Below are positions 43,785-52,895 of a stretch of DNA of 64,000 bases, in pieces. Origin of the DNA: Bacteroidota bacterium (GTDB lineage: Bacteria; Bacteroidota; Bacteroidia; B-17B0; Aurantibacillaceae). Under the pieces are notes generated by a model. That model made no database searches, was not told the DNA's origin, and saw only the letters and a list, made by a program, of their open reading frames with translations. The stretch is from assembly GCA_017303905.1 (NCBI GenBank), contig JAFLBH010000003.1, positions 248,001-312,000 on the forward strand. Reading direction: 5' to 3'. Numbering within the stretch: position 1 is the stretch's first letter; the number at the start of each line of letters is the position of its first letter. Made by a program: the position numbers and the translations under genes.

Positions 43785-43814
43785 AAACCCAGACAATTGT
43801 CTGGGTTTTTTATT
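43785..43814. terminator. Bidirectional terminator between the tRNA locus and the TPM gene
   Basis: AAACCCAGACAATTGTCTGG and TTT make a 24-bp perfect palindrome (43785-43808) with T-runs on both sides, so it can stop the tRNA-side transcripts and those of the convergent TPM/LemA operon. Confidence 0.85.
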
Positions 43815-43822
43815 TTATTCGT

Positions 43823-44569
43823 TTACCACTTCCCTCCCGAACCGCCACCGCCAAAACTTCCGCCACCAAAACCACCAAAACCGCCACCGCCGGAGCTTCT
43901 GCCGCTGCTAAACCCACCACCACCATAATATCTTCCACTGCTATACGTTGTTCCTCCTCCACCACCCTTTCCACTCATTATCCAAACAAAACCAATAATT
44001 ACTAATATTATCATTATGGTTTTAAACCAACTGTCGGCACTTCTTTGTTTTGAATAATCCTTAACATCAATCTCGCCTTTGGCTAAAGCCATTAACTTAT
44101 CGGTAGCGTTATTTATCGCCGTGTAATTTTCCCCTCTCTTTAAATAAGGGTACATCTCATCTTCGCGTATTCTTTTCGTGGCTAAATCAGGGATTGCTCC
44201 TTCTAATCCATAACCAATGGCAATAAATAAATCGCGACCGCCATCTGATTCGGTAGGCTTAATTAATATAACAATACCGTTATTAGCTTCTTTTTTACCT
44301 ACACCCCACTCTGTCCCTAATTGAGTGGCGTAAGTTGCCGCATCCGTTCCACCGAAATCATCAACAATTACAACAACAATCTGATTACTCGTTTCACGAC
44401 TGAAATTGACCAACTTTTGCTCAATCGTTTCTGCTTCTGAAGCACTCAGGAAGTTAGGAAACTCGGCAGATAAATTATTATATAACTTTTGCGGACTAGG
44501 ACGAGGTGCTACCTGAGCTACACCCAGACAAGAGATAAATACAAGAAGTGAAAATATAATGCGCTTCAT
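43823..44569 (-). CDS. TPM-domain protein with Gly-rich C-terminal tail (YgcG-like)
   Basis: A 248-residue exported membrane protein. Signal peptide MKRIIFSLLVFISCLGVAQ; TPM domain ~35-180 (DDFGGTDAATYATQLGTEWGVG, NNGIVILI, GYGLEGAIPD, the last being the family hallmark); one membrane helix ~192-210; then a tail of glycine and serine with many G-G-G. TPM domains are found in photosystem assembly and membrane quality control; function here is unknown. Last gene of the LemA-TPM-TPM operon. Confidence 0.85.
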   Translation of the reverse strand: MKRIIFSLLVFISCLGVAQVAPRPSPQKLYNNLSAEFPNFLSASEAETIEQKLVNFSRETSNQIVVVIVDDFGGTDAATYATQLGTEWGVGKKEANNGIVILIKPTESDGGRDLFIAIGYGLEGAIPDLATKRIREDEMYPYLKRGENYTAINNATDKLMALAKGEIDVKDYSKQRSADSWFKTIMIILVIIGFVWIMSGKGGGGGTTYSSGRYYGGGGFSSGRSSGGGGFGGFGGGSFGGGGSGGKW

Positions 44570-44573
44570 AGGA

Positions 44574-45011
44574 TTAAAAGGAAATGGAGTCGCTTAATTC
44601 ATTTTTATCATCACTTTGATAAGGAAAATATTGCTTAAGCTTTTCTCCGCACTCAATAATACCCTTCGTTAATCCGTCGGCCTTATGATTATGTGCAAAC
44701 CCGTCAACAATTTCTTTCACTATTTTATTCCAATAGTCATTTCCCAATTGTTTGTGAATTCCTTCATCTCCTATCACCGCCATCTTCCGGCTCACCACCG
44801 CTATATAAATCAAAATTCCGTTGCGGTCTTTTGTGTTTTGCATTTCCAGCTTGCGAAAAACTTTTTTAGCTTTTTCTAGTGCGTCACCGAAACAAAAATT
44901 TTCGATGTGTACGCGAATTTCTCCGGAAGTATTTCTTTCGGCTTCGCGGATGGCATCAACAATACGTTGTTGCTCTTCTTTACTAAAAAAGTTTTTCGCT
45001 GCTGTAATCAT
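44574..45011 (-). CDS. TPM-domain protein (short form)
   Basis: A 145-residue cytoplasmic-looking TPM protein without a signal peptide. Motifs ERNTSGEIRVHIENFCFGDALEKAKKVF (~27-54, split here by helix breaks) and RNGILIYIAVVSRKMAVIGDEGIH are typical of the short TPM group. It lies 4 bp upstream of the long TPM gene and 12 bp after lemA on the same strand, consistent with one transcript. Confidence 0.83.
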   Translation of the reverse strand: MITAAKNFFSKEEQQRIVDAIREAERNTSGEIRVHIENFCFGDALEKAKKVFRKLEMQNTKDRNGILIYIAVVSRKMAVIGDEGIHKQLGNDYWNKIVKEIVDGFAHNHKADGLTKGIIECGEKLKQYFPYQSDDKNELSDSISF

Positions 45012-45023
45012 TACTTTGAAATA

Positions 45024-45608
45024 TTAAAACTCAACTTTAGGCGCTTTTTCAGCACCTGCTTCGGCTTCAAAATATGCCATCGGTGCAAATCCACCGGCTA
45101 GCAAACTACCCGGGAACATTTGAATGGCTTTGTTATAATCACGTGACAGATTATTATACTTCATACGCTCAGTCGCAATTCGGTTTTCGCAACCTTCCAA
45201 TTCAACACGCAAATCAGAAAAAGCCTGATTCGATTTTAAATTCGGATAATTTTCGGTCACCATTAATAAGCGGCCTAAAGCATTACTTAATTCACCTTGA
45301 GCTGCTTTATACTTCGCGATAGACGCTTCATTGATGTCGTCTAAATTTACTTTTACTTGTGTAGCAGATGCACGAGCTGCCACCACTGCTTCTAATGTGC
45401 TTTTTTCAAAGTTAGCCTCACCTTTTACAGTAGCCACGATATTTGGAATTAAATCCATTCTTCGCTGATACTGACTCTCTACTTGTTGCCATTGTGCTTT
45501 TGCGTCTTCGCGTAAGCCAACAAATCCATTACGTTTATTGCAAGCCCAAAAGCCGCCAAACATTACTATTAAACCAAATACAATTGCTGTAATTAATCCT
45601 TTACTCAT
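45024..45608 (-). CDS. LemA family protein
   Basis: A 194-residue LemA-family protein. One N-terminal membrane helix (LITAIVFGLIVMFGGFWA), then a long helical bundle with the family core QWQQVESQYQRRMDLIPNIV and the N-x-x-L/S-R-x-Y-N pattern (NNLSRDYNKAIQ, ~150). The first gene of a three-gene operon with two TPM proteins, a combination frequent in Bacteroidota. Role unknown; stress or envelope maintenance has been suggested for the family. Confidence 0.9.
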   Translation of the reverse strand: MSKGLITAIVFGLIVMFGGFWACNKRNGFVGLREDAKAQWQQVESQYQRRMDLIPNIVATVKGEANFEKSTLEAVVAARASATQVKVNLDDINEASIAKYKAAQGELSNALGRLLMVTENYPNLKSNQAFSDLRVELEGCENRIATERMKYNNLSRDYNKAIQMFPGSLLAGGFAPMAYFEAEAGAEKAPKVEF

Positions 45609-45768
45609 AATTTTAAATTTTAATCAAAATTACACTAAATAAAGATAGCTCTGACAGGAAATTCGGATAAACGGCGAAAAACATCAACGAATTATTTAAA
45701 GAATGTTAAGCCTGATTATTTACAATGCGCTCCGCGGCTTAAAGATTTTTATTCCGTAAATTTGCAAA

Positions 45769-47793
45769 ATGCCTTTCAATCTAACATCTGAATTTCAACC
45801 TACGGGTGATCAACCGGAAGCTATCAGGCAACTCACGGAAGGCGTTCTCAACGATACAAAAAATCAGGTGCTTTTGGGTGTTACCGGCTCCGGAAAAACG
45901 TTTACAGCTGCCAACGTTATTAAAAATGTTGACAGACCTACTTTAATTCTGAGTCATAATAAAACTTTAGCGGCGCAACTTTACAGTGAATTCAAACAGT
46001 TCTTTCCGAATAATGCTGTAGAATATTTTGTGAGTTATTACGATTACTATCAGCCAGAAGCTTATTTACCAACTACCGACACATACATTGAAAAAGATTT
46101 AGCCATTAATGACGAAATTGAAAAGTTGAGATTGAGCGCCACTTCTTCTCTGCTTTCGGGCAGAAGAGATGTTATTGTTGTGTCTTCTGTGTCGTGTATT
46201 TACGGAATTGGGAATCCGGTAGACTTTAAGAAAAATGTTATCACCGTAAAAGTTGGGCAGTTAATTTCCCGAAATAAATTTCTGCATCAGTTAGTAAGTG
46301 CCTTATATAGCCGAACAACAGCGGAATTCCAGAGAGGAAATTTTAGAGTGAAAGGCGATACGGTAGATGTAAATTTAGCGTATGCCGATCATAGCGTTCG
46401 TATCTGCTTTTTTGGCGATGAGATAGAAAGTATTGAAACATTTGATCCCGCGAACGGATATGTGATTGAAAAATTTGAGGGCTTTAACATCTATCCTGCA
46501 AACATCTTCGTAACTGCTCCTGATACATTGCAAAAATCAATGCACATGATTCAGGAAGACATGGTGAAACAGGTAGAGTATTTTAAATCGGTTGGAAAAA
46601 CTTTAGAAGCAAAACGTTTGGAAGAGCGTGTAAACTATGATTTGGAAATGCTCCGTGAATTAGGTTACTGCAGTGGTATTGAAAATTATTCTCGTTACTT
46701 CGACGGCAGACAAGCAGGTACTCGTCCGTTTTGCTTAATGGATTATTTTCCGAATGATTATTTATTGATCATTGATGAAAGCCATGTTACCATACCGCAA
46801 GTGCGTGCCATGTTTGGTGGTGACTTATCGCGCAAACAAAATTTAGTGGAATATGGATTCCGTTTACCAAGCGCATTGGATAACCGTCCGCTTAAATTTG
46901 AGGAATTTGAAACGCTCGTCAATCAAACCATTTATGTGAGTGCCACGCCGGCCGATTATGAATTACAAAAAGCAGAAGGAGTAGTAGTTGAACAATTAAT
47001 CAGACCAACCGGCGTATTAGATCCGTTGATAGAAGTAAGACCATGTTTGAATCAGGTGGATGATTTATTGGATGAGATTCATAAAGTAGTAGAGAAAGAC
47101 GAGCGTGTATTAGTTACTACGTTGACTAAACGCATGGCAGAAGAGCTCACTAAATACTTAACCAAATTAAATGTGCGCTGCCGTTACATTCATTCGGAAG
47201 TAGACACTTTAGATCGTGTAGAAATTTTAAGACAGTTACGCGTTGGTATGTTTGATGTATTGGTTGGAATTAATTTATTGCGTGAAGGCTTGGATTTACC
47301 TGAAGTTTCCTTAGTAGCGATATTGGATGCGGATAAAGAAGGGTTTTTACGAAATGAAAGGAGCTTGGTGCAGACCGTTGGACGCGCTGCAAGAAATGTG
47401 AATGGACGGGTAATCATGTATGCCGATAAGATAACGAAGAGCATGCAGTTTACCATTGATGAAACACAACGAAGAAGACAAAAGCAAATTGAATATAACT
47501 TTAAGCACGGCATTACGCCAACACAAGCCGGTAAAAAAGCTTTACTCACACCTAACTCCGGTGTTGAAGTAACGGTAGACGGAAAATTAATAAGAGCGTA
47601 TGCAGAAAGTGAAGAAATTAATGTGGCTGCCGATCCGGTGGTTCAATACATGAGTGGTGAAGAACTTAAAAAACAAATCGCGAAAATAAAAAGCGCTATG
47701 TTGCGTGCTGCTAAAGAAATGGACTTTGCCGAAGCGGCAAGATTACGTGATGAAATGTACAGTTTGGAAAAATTATTGAAAGAGAAAGAATAA
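45769..47793 (+). CDS. uvrB: Excinuclease ABC subunit B
   Basis: A 674-residue helicase-like subunit of nucleotide excision repair; it opens DNA at lesions and recruits UvrC. Walker A GVTGSGKT (37-44), the beta-hairpin region YYDYYQPEAY (~90-100), DESHVT (Walker B) and the late helicase motifs NLLREGLDLPE and QTVGRAARN. The C-terminal UVR motif (MRAAKEMDFAEAARLRDEM part, ~645-665) binds UvrC/UvrA. Length and motifs fit. uvrA and uvrC are not in the window. Confidence 0.96.
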   Translation: MPFNLTSEFQPTGDQPEAIRQLTEGVLNDTKNQVLLGVTGSGKTFTAANVIKNVDRPTLILSHNKTLAAQLYSEFKQFFPNNAVEYFVSYYDYYQPEAYLPTTDTYIEKDLAINDEIEKLRLSATSSLLSGRRDVIVVSSVSCIYGIGNPVDFKKNVITVKVGQLISRNKFLHQLVSALYSRTTAEFQRGNFRVKGDTVDVNLAYADHSVRICFFGDEIESIETFDPANGYVIEKFEGFNIYPANIFVTAPDTLQKSMHMIQEDMVKQVEYFKSVGKTLEAKRLEERVNYDLEMLRELGYCSGIENYSRYFDGRQAGTRPFCLMDYFPNDYLLIIDESHVTIPQVRAMFGGDLSRKQNLVEYGFRLPSALDNRPLKFEEFETLVNQTIYVSATPADYELQKAEGVVVEQLIRPTGVLDPLIEVRPCLNQVDDLLDEIHKVVEKDERVLVTTLTKRMAEELTKYLTKLNVRCRYIHSEVDTLDRVEILRQLRVGMFDVLVGINLLREGLDLPEVSLVAILDADKEGFLRNERSLVQTVGRAARNVNGRVIMYADKITKSMQFTIDETQRRRQKQIEYNFKHGITPTQAGKKALLTPNSGVEVTVDGKLIRAYAESEEINVAADPVVQYMSGEELKKQIAKIKSAMLRAAKEMDFAEAARLRDEMYSLEKLLKEKE

Positions 47794-47797
47794 TTGA

Positions 47798-48175
47798 CTA
47801 TTCTTCATCCAATTCAATTACATTAATTGGGTAATTCAAAATTTGAGAATAATCTTCTCCTGCCTCTTTTAATTCCACGTCATCTTTCTCATAAAACCAA
47901 TTGAGGGTGGGCTTATGCTCAGTGGTAACCTTACGGAAGAATTTTGAAAGCATTTTTGATGAAACGGTATTGAAATAATCTAAACGTACGTTTATTTCAA
48001 GCTTTGCCGGATTTGTTTTTAAGTAATCGTCGACAGACTGAGTCACCTTTTCAAAAAAATCAATTGGATTTTCAGGTACCATTTTTCCATGCATACTTAA
48101 AGTACCGTTTAAGGTGTCAAATTCCACTAAAGGAGTTTGGTTAGTCTTTGGTATGATGTATTTATTGTCTGACAT
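47798..48175 (-). CDS. SiaC-family (DUF1987) regulatory protein
   Basis: A 125-residue single-domain protein of the DUF1987/SiaC family. Conserved stretches are TPLVEFD, GTLSMHGKMVPENP (G-x-S-x-PEN) and LDYFNTVSSKML, the latter bearing the Ser/Thr region that is phosphorylated in Pseudomonas SiaC. SiaC binds a diguanylate cyclase in that organism; no cyclase or SiaB kinase is visible here, so the target is unknown. It ends next to the convergent uvrB end. Confidence 0.82.
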   Translation of the reverse strand: MSDNKYIIPKTNQTPLVEFDTLNGTLSMHGKMVPENPIDFFEKVTQSVDDYLKTNPAKLEINVRLDYFNTVSSKMLSKFFRKVTTEHKPTLNWFYEKDDVELKEAGEDYSQILNYPINVIELDEE

Positions 48176-48356
48176 TGATACAAATATAAAATCTAAATCT
48201 GTTTAAAATCTAAATAAACGACGAAACACTCTAAAAATTGGACAAATCGCAACGTGCTGTAAATCAATTATTAACATTTGATAGAATAATGTTTCATCAC
48301 ATTATACGCTAATATCTAAAAAAGGTTGAGTTAAACTACCTTATAGATTTGAACAA
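48176..48356. other. Intergenic gap before the polysaccharide cluster
   Basis: 181 bp between the SiaC-like gene start and the end of the acetyltransferase gene. No hairpin with a T-run, tRNA or repeat is obvious; it is AT-rich and may hold the promoter of the SiaC-like gene. Confidence 0.4.
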
Positions 48357-48911
48357 TTAGTTAATAAGGCTTCTTTCCTTCACCTTCACAGCCTTATTGC
48401 CGCTGTAAACAGAATATGACTCTAAAGTGCCTGAAGCTACCGAACCAACCGTTAAAACAGAATGTGTTTTCATGGTGGTGCCAGGACAAACAACTGCCTT
48501 CGCGCCTACCCAAGATCCGTCTTCCAGAATAATTTTACCTATTATTAAATCAAAACTGCTTTTTTTATAATCATGATTTCCGCAAAGCAGCATAGCACCT
48601 TGTGAAATACAAACATTATTACCTATCTCTACATCATCCAAATTATCTATCCAAACATTTTCACCAATCCATGTGTTGTTACCGATTTTTAAACGCCAAG
48701 GGTATTTAATATTTACTTTCGGTTTAATTACTACAGCGCTTCCGATTTTTGCGCCAAACATTCTTAACCAAAATATTTTAATGGAACTAAATGGCATGTA
48801 AGAATTAATAATGGTTGCATTCACGAAATACCAAATCATACGTGTAAACACATTCCCGCCCGGCTTATACCAGGAATTGTTGAATTTTGATAAATCAGTT
48901 TTGGTGCTCAT
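48357..48911 (-). CDS. WcaF-like hexapeptide-repeat acetyltransferase
   Basis: A 184-residue left-handed beta-helix acyltransferase. The hexapeptide pattern is clear in the middle (IGSAVVIKPKVNIKYPWRLKIGNNTWIGENVWIDN read as stacked six-residue turns) with a NHDY loop (~112) and the VGAKAVVCPGTTM turn. It resembles WcaF from colanic acid synthesis, an O-acetyltransferase acting on a lipid-linked sugar. Last gene of the 53938-48357 operon; its ATG overlaps the stop of the preceding glycosyltransferase. Confidence 0.85.
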   Translation of the reverse strand: MSTKTDLSKFNNSWYKPGGNVFTRMIWYFVNATIINSYMPFSSIKIFWLRMFGAKIGSAVVIKPKVNIKYPWRLKIGNNTWIGENVWIDNLDDVEIGNNVCISQGAMLLCGNHDYKKSSFDLIIGKIILEDGSWVGAKAVVCPGTTMKTHSVLTVGSVASGTLESYSVYSGNKAVKVKERSLIN

Positions 48912-50053
48912 TAACTAAACAATTTTTTGTACGCATCCTTATCCTTTTCGAAATTGGTGTGCTGCTCCATAAAATTAATGCAATTTTGCGACATTGAAGC
49001 ATATTCCTTTTCGTCAGCTTGTATGGCGTCCAGTAATGCCTCCTTAAATTTCGTTTTATTCTTTAAATCTAATGCATAGCCACATTTCGCTTTATTTATA
49101 CCATTCCAAGGCGTATGATCACTTATAATAACCGGACAAGCACTACGCAACGTTTCCGCTATAGAATGTCCGAAATTCTCATTTAAAGTTGGCAATAATA
49201 AAAAGTGATAGTTGGAGATAACGGGCTGTACTTCTTCAAAACTTAATTCTCCTTTATAGGTCACTTTTACTGAAGCAGGTAATTGCTTTATGATCTGTTC
49301 ACACTCCTTCCAATATACCTTATCTTCCATTGATCCATAAATATCGTACGTTATATCAGCATCACTTGGCATGTCTAACAACATTTGAAGTGCATAATGG
49401 AGATTTTTTACTTTGGCGACACGGGATAAATAAAAAAATCTGACTGTCCCCCTATGCTTTGTAATGCTTTTGTTTTTTAGAATAGGTGTAGAATTAATAT
49501 TAGCCGCTACTCTCACATTTGCCTTTCTGAAAAAACCTTTTATCTCCTTTTCTTCATCCATCATTGTGGCATGAAACACTACTTTTGAGTGCAGATTCAC
49601 GAATTTTAAGAGAGACAAAAACAATTTCTTCTTCAAAGGTTTAATTGACAAAGCGCCTTTTCCTAACATACCACGAGGTGCCAAAACCAAATCACACTTC
49701 AACTTACCGGATTTTTCGGCACGCAACGGAAGCAATGAAAAATAATACGACCAAAAACTATTGAGATAAACAATGTCCGGGTGTAAAGAATTGATTAGCT
49801 CAATTAAATTCTTAGACTTTAATCCTTCCTTCGAGAAATAATAAACAGGAATACCATCATATGAATTCCATGAATTAGGTTTAATTCCTTTATAGGGAAC
49901 GGTTGAGCCTAAATCATGATTGGTAGTGATAACCGAAAAGTTATATTCGTTCTTAAGTAAACTCAACATCGAGTACACCGATTTAACCGGTCCGCCTGCT
50001 TTGTTACCAGGCAAATACCAATCTATGAGTACAACTATGTTTTTCTTTTTCAA
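48911..50053 (-). CDS. GT4-family glycosyltransferase
   Basis: A 380-residue GT-B fold glycosyltransferase. The N-terminal donor-entry region has GGPVKSVYSM (~20-30); the C-terminal part has the FFYLSRVAKVKNLHYAL segment (~206-222) and the E-x7-E motif as ENFGHSIAE (~310), typical of GT4. It would transfer a sugar from an activated donor onto a growing cytoplasmic repeat unit. It is in a five-gene same-strand run with AsnB, an epimerase and a second GT4 enzyme. The sugar is not predictable. Confidence 0.88.
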   Translation of the reverse strand: MKKKNIVVLIDWYLPGNKAGGPVKSVYSMLSLLKNEYNFSVITTNHDLGSTVPYKGIKPNSWNSYDGIPVYYFSKEGLKSKNLIELINSLHPDIVYLNSFWSYYFSLLPLRAEKSGKLKCDLVLAPRGMLGKGALSIKPLKKKLFLSLLKFVNLHSKVVFHATMMDEEKEIKGFFRKANVRVAANINSTPILKNKSITKHRGTVRFFYLSRVAKVKNLHYALQMLLDMPSDADITYDIYGSMEDKVYWKECEQIIKQLPASVKVTYKGELSFEEVQPVISNYHFLLLPTLNENFGHSIAETLRSACPVIISDHTPWNGINKAKCGYALDLKNKTKFKEALLDAIQADEKEYASMSQNCINFMEQHTNFEKDKDAYKKLFS

Positions 50054-50056
50054 GTA

Positions 50057-51940
50057 TTACTCGATTTGATTTGTTTGTAACCAATTTTCAAATACAATTA
50101 AATGCCAAAGGCGCGACCATGTTACTTTTTTATTGTCATGCAGAAATTGCTCCCATAAATCTATCACTGCACCTTCATTTACGAAATCGCGTTTGGAAAG
50201 TGCTCTTATTTTCTCCTCGCAAAATGCTTTCAATTCGCCTTTCATCCAATCTGACCACGGTAAAGTAAAGCCCATTTTAGGGCGATTAATAATTTCACCT
50301 GGCAACAAACTATTTAAGGAATCAATTAATAATTTTTTCGGGCTGTGCGGAAATTTGTGCTCATCATTTACCGATAACACAAACTCCACTAACTTATAAT
50401 CTAAGAACGGCACACGTACTTCTAATGCAACTGCCATACTCATTTGATCGGTGTCACGCAATAAAATATTTTGCATGTACGTATTCATTTCCAATAAAGA
50501 AACGTAAGATAACAGATGATTAGCGTCTGGCTTCTTGATCATTCCGATTATATCCTTTAATGGATTCTCATTTTTTCTTAAGAGTAATTTTTCTTGCTGC
50601 TTAGAAAATATTTTTCTGGAAACAGGATACACCTCTTTCACTGAAAACTTTTCCTGCGTTAACACTTCAAATAGTTTATCACCTGCAACCGATTTGTTTT
50701 TAGCTTTAATCAGAGAGGCAGGAACAGCTCTTAACCATGATGGAAAAATATTCAAGTATGCTTTAGAGTCGACCGACTTCATTCGCTTAAACACATCGTA
50801 GCCGGCAAATAATTCATCGCCACCCAAACCGGATAGCGCCATGGTAATTCCGGCTTCCTTTGTTGCTTTTGAAACCACATAAGTATTAGGACCATCTCCT
50901 GAAGGATGATCAATAGCATTCAGTGCGCTTGGCAACTGATTTAAAAAATTCTGCGGTTTTAATTTAATTTCGTGATGTTGTGTGTTAAATAATTCAGAAA
51001 CCTTCTTCGCATATTTAGATTCGGAAAATTCACTTTCATCAAATGAGACATTGAATGTTTCTACTTTACGCGAGGAGAGTTTACTCATGATTCCGACAAC
51101 AGCACTGGAATCAATTCCTCCCGAAAGAAAAGCACCAAACGGAACATCAGCTACCAACCTTCTTTCTACGGCTTTAAATAATAACTCCTCTGTTTTCTTA
51201 CAGGTTAATTTATAATCCAAAGCTTCGGATTCCTTCGCAAAATCATTACTGTTCCAATATCTGAATTGCTTTATTTCACCATTCTTCCAGGTCAAATACG
51301 TTCCAGGCATTAACATTTTCACACCCTCTATAATCGTATTAGGCGCGTGTACGGTTTGATAGAGAAAATACTCGTTAAGCACGGCCTTATTTAACTTACG
51401 CTGTACAAAACCCGAGTTTAATAAAGTTCTTATTTCAGACCCGAAAACCAATTGTTTATTATTGACACTGTAATAAAGAGGTTTAATTCCCATTCTGTCG
51501 CGCGCTATGAACAAAGAATTATTTTGAGTATCGTACAAAGCAAATGCGTACATCCCGTTGAATTTATCCAAGCAGGAGGCACCCCAACGACTGTAAGCAG
51601 CTAGTATAACTTCGGTGTCTGAATTGGTTTTAAAAAAATAAGCCTGCTCCTTACTACCGAACGAAACGCGCTGTAATTCTAACTTTAATTCACGGTAATT
51701 ATATAATTCTCCATTATAAACGATCACATAACGTCCGTCGGCACTCAACATTGGTTGATTAGAAGCTTCACTTAAATCAATAATGGATAAACGAGCGTGT
51801 CCGAGATAAACCGAATCGTTGCACCACGAATTTTGCGCGTCGGGTCCGCGATGCTTCATGGCATTTACCATGGATGCTATAGCATCATTATACGAATTGG
51901 AAGAGGTTTGAGTAGTTGTGAATCCGGCTATGCCACACAT
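50057..51940 (-). CDS. asnB: Asparagine synthase (glutamine-hydrolysing) family protein
   Basis: A 627-residue two-domain enzyme. Glutaminase: Cys2 nucleophile, KHRGPDAQ (~29-36), YNGELYNY (~75-82). Synthetase: PP-loop SGGIDSS (~270-276) and GLGGDELFAGYD. AsnB makes asparagine, but the position inside a polysaccharide operon (between an epimerase and a glycosyltransferase) is where AsnB-like enzymes amidate uronic acids in O-antigens, as with WbpS-type proteins. Either role is possible. A 1-bp gap separates it from the epimerase gene. Confidence 0.9.
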   Translation of the reverse strand: MCGIAGFTTTQTSSNSYNDAIASMVNAMKHRGPDAQNSWCNDSVYLGHARLSIIDLSEASNQPMLSADGRYVIVYNGELYNYRELKLELQRVSFGSKEQAYFFKTNSDTEVILAAYSRWGASCLDKFNGMYAFALYDTQNNSLFIARDRMGIKPLYYSVNNKQLVFGSEIRTLLNSGFVQRKLNKAVLNEYFLYQTVHAPNTIIEGVKMLMPGTYLTWKNGEIKQFRYWNSNDFAKESEALDYKLTCKKTEELLFKAVERRLVADVPFGAFLSGGIDSSAVVGIMSKLSSRKVETFNVSFDESEFSESKYAKKVSELFNTQHHEIKLKPQNFLNQLPSALNAIDHPSGDGPNTYVVSKATKEAGITMALSGLGGDELFAGYDVFKRMKSVDSKAYLNIFPSWLRAVPASLIKAKNKSVAGDKLFEVLTQEKFSVKEVYPVSRKIFSKQQEKLLLRKNENPLKDIIGMIKKPDANHLLSYVSLLEMNTYMQNILLRDTDQMSMAVALEVRVPFLDYKLVEFVLSVNDEHKFPHSPKKLLIDSLNSLLPGEIINRPKMGFTLPWSDWMKGELKAFCEEKIRALSKRDFVNEGAVIDLWEQFLHDNKKVTWSRLWHLIVFENWLQTNQIE

Positions 51941-51941
51941 G

Positions 51942-52895
51942 TTATTTCACACCTGTTAGTTGTAAGAATAAATCATCTTTCATCAGGTTTTTAATACCCT
52001 GTTCAAGCGTCACAAGCTCTCTACCCAAAATTTCACGCATTTTACTGTTGTCGGGTTGACGTCTTGTCATATCCCCTTCCTTTAAAGGCGGTAAAAATTC
52101 AATCTGAGATTTTGAACCTGTAATTGCAATAATTGATTTTGCCAAATCCAAAATGGTCATCAGTTTATCGCTGCCTATATTAACCACATCATTCTTTAAT
52201 AAACCCTTATTAAAGATACTCATCATGGTTTCAATAGTATCATCCACATAAGTAAAGGTACGTGTTTGTGAACCATCACCGTAAATTGTAATATTTTGGT
52301 TCTTTAATGCTGCTGCCAAAAAGCGAGGAATCACAAAATCAGTACTTTGATTTGGTCCGTATGTATTAAAAAAACGAAAGATGGTATAAGGTAATTGATA
52401 TTCCTGCCAGTAACTTCTAAAAAAACACTCGCCTACATTTTTCACCACAGCGTAAGGCACACGTGAATTCAAAGGTGTGCTATATTCGTTTTGCGGAATT
52501 TCAACAGGCTCCCCGTACACTTCAGAAGAAGACGAAAAATAAACATGTTTTACATTTCCGTTTTTTGAAAGGGTAAGAACATTTTTTATCCCGTCGATAT
52601 CATTCAATACTAAGATAGGGTTTGCTTGAGTGCGTTGAACTCCCACCACTGCTGCCAAATGAAAAACATAATCAAAATTATTGGCATACATCACTTGAGA
52701 AAGCTGGGAAAAATCATTACAGTCCGCTTTTACGAAACGAAGATTATCGGCATGCGGAAGCTTTTCGATATTACCGGTACTTAAATTATCAACCACCACC
52801 ACAAGACTTTCCTTATCTGTAATTAATCGTTTTACCAGAGCACTCCCGATGTTTCCGGCACCGCCTGTTACTAATATTTTTTTACTGTGAGGCAT
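51942..52895 (-). CDS. NAD-dependent epimerase/dehydratase (extended SDR)
   Basis: A 317-residue extended SDR acting on nucleotide sugars. The Rossmann motif GGAGNIG is at 11-17, the Asp region VVVDNLSTGN at ~33-42, the catalytic stretch SSSSEVYG (~120) with Tyr-x3-Lys (PYAVVK, ~148-153), and the product-specific loop RFFNTYGPNQ. Closest in pattern to UDP-glucose 4-epimerase and UDP-glucuronate enzymes. It likely makes a sugar nucleotide for the polysaccharide. Its ATG overlaps by one base the stop of the upstream GT4 gene. Confidence 0.88.
   Translation of the reverse strand: MPHSKKILVTGGAGNIGSALVKRLITDKESLVVVVDNLSTGNIEKLPHADNLRFVKADCNDFSQLSQVMYANNFDYVFHLAAVVGVQRTQANPILVLNDIDGIKNVLTLSKNGNVKHVYFSSSSEVYGEPVEIPQNEYSTPLNSRVPYAVVKNVGECFFRSYWQEYQLPYTIFRFFNTYGPNQSTDFVIPRFLAAALKNQNITIYGDGSQTRTFTYVDDTIETMMSIFNKGLLKNDVVNIGSDKLMTILDLAKSIIAITGSKSQIEFLPPLKEGDMTRRQPDNSKMREILGRELVTLEQGIKNLMKDDLFLQLTGVK

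Noticed and set aside
45757..45764. TAAATTTG as a uvrB promoter
   Set aside because: No TTG at the right distance upstream and the start would be nearly leaderless; likely chance in AT-rich DNA.
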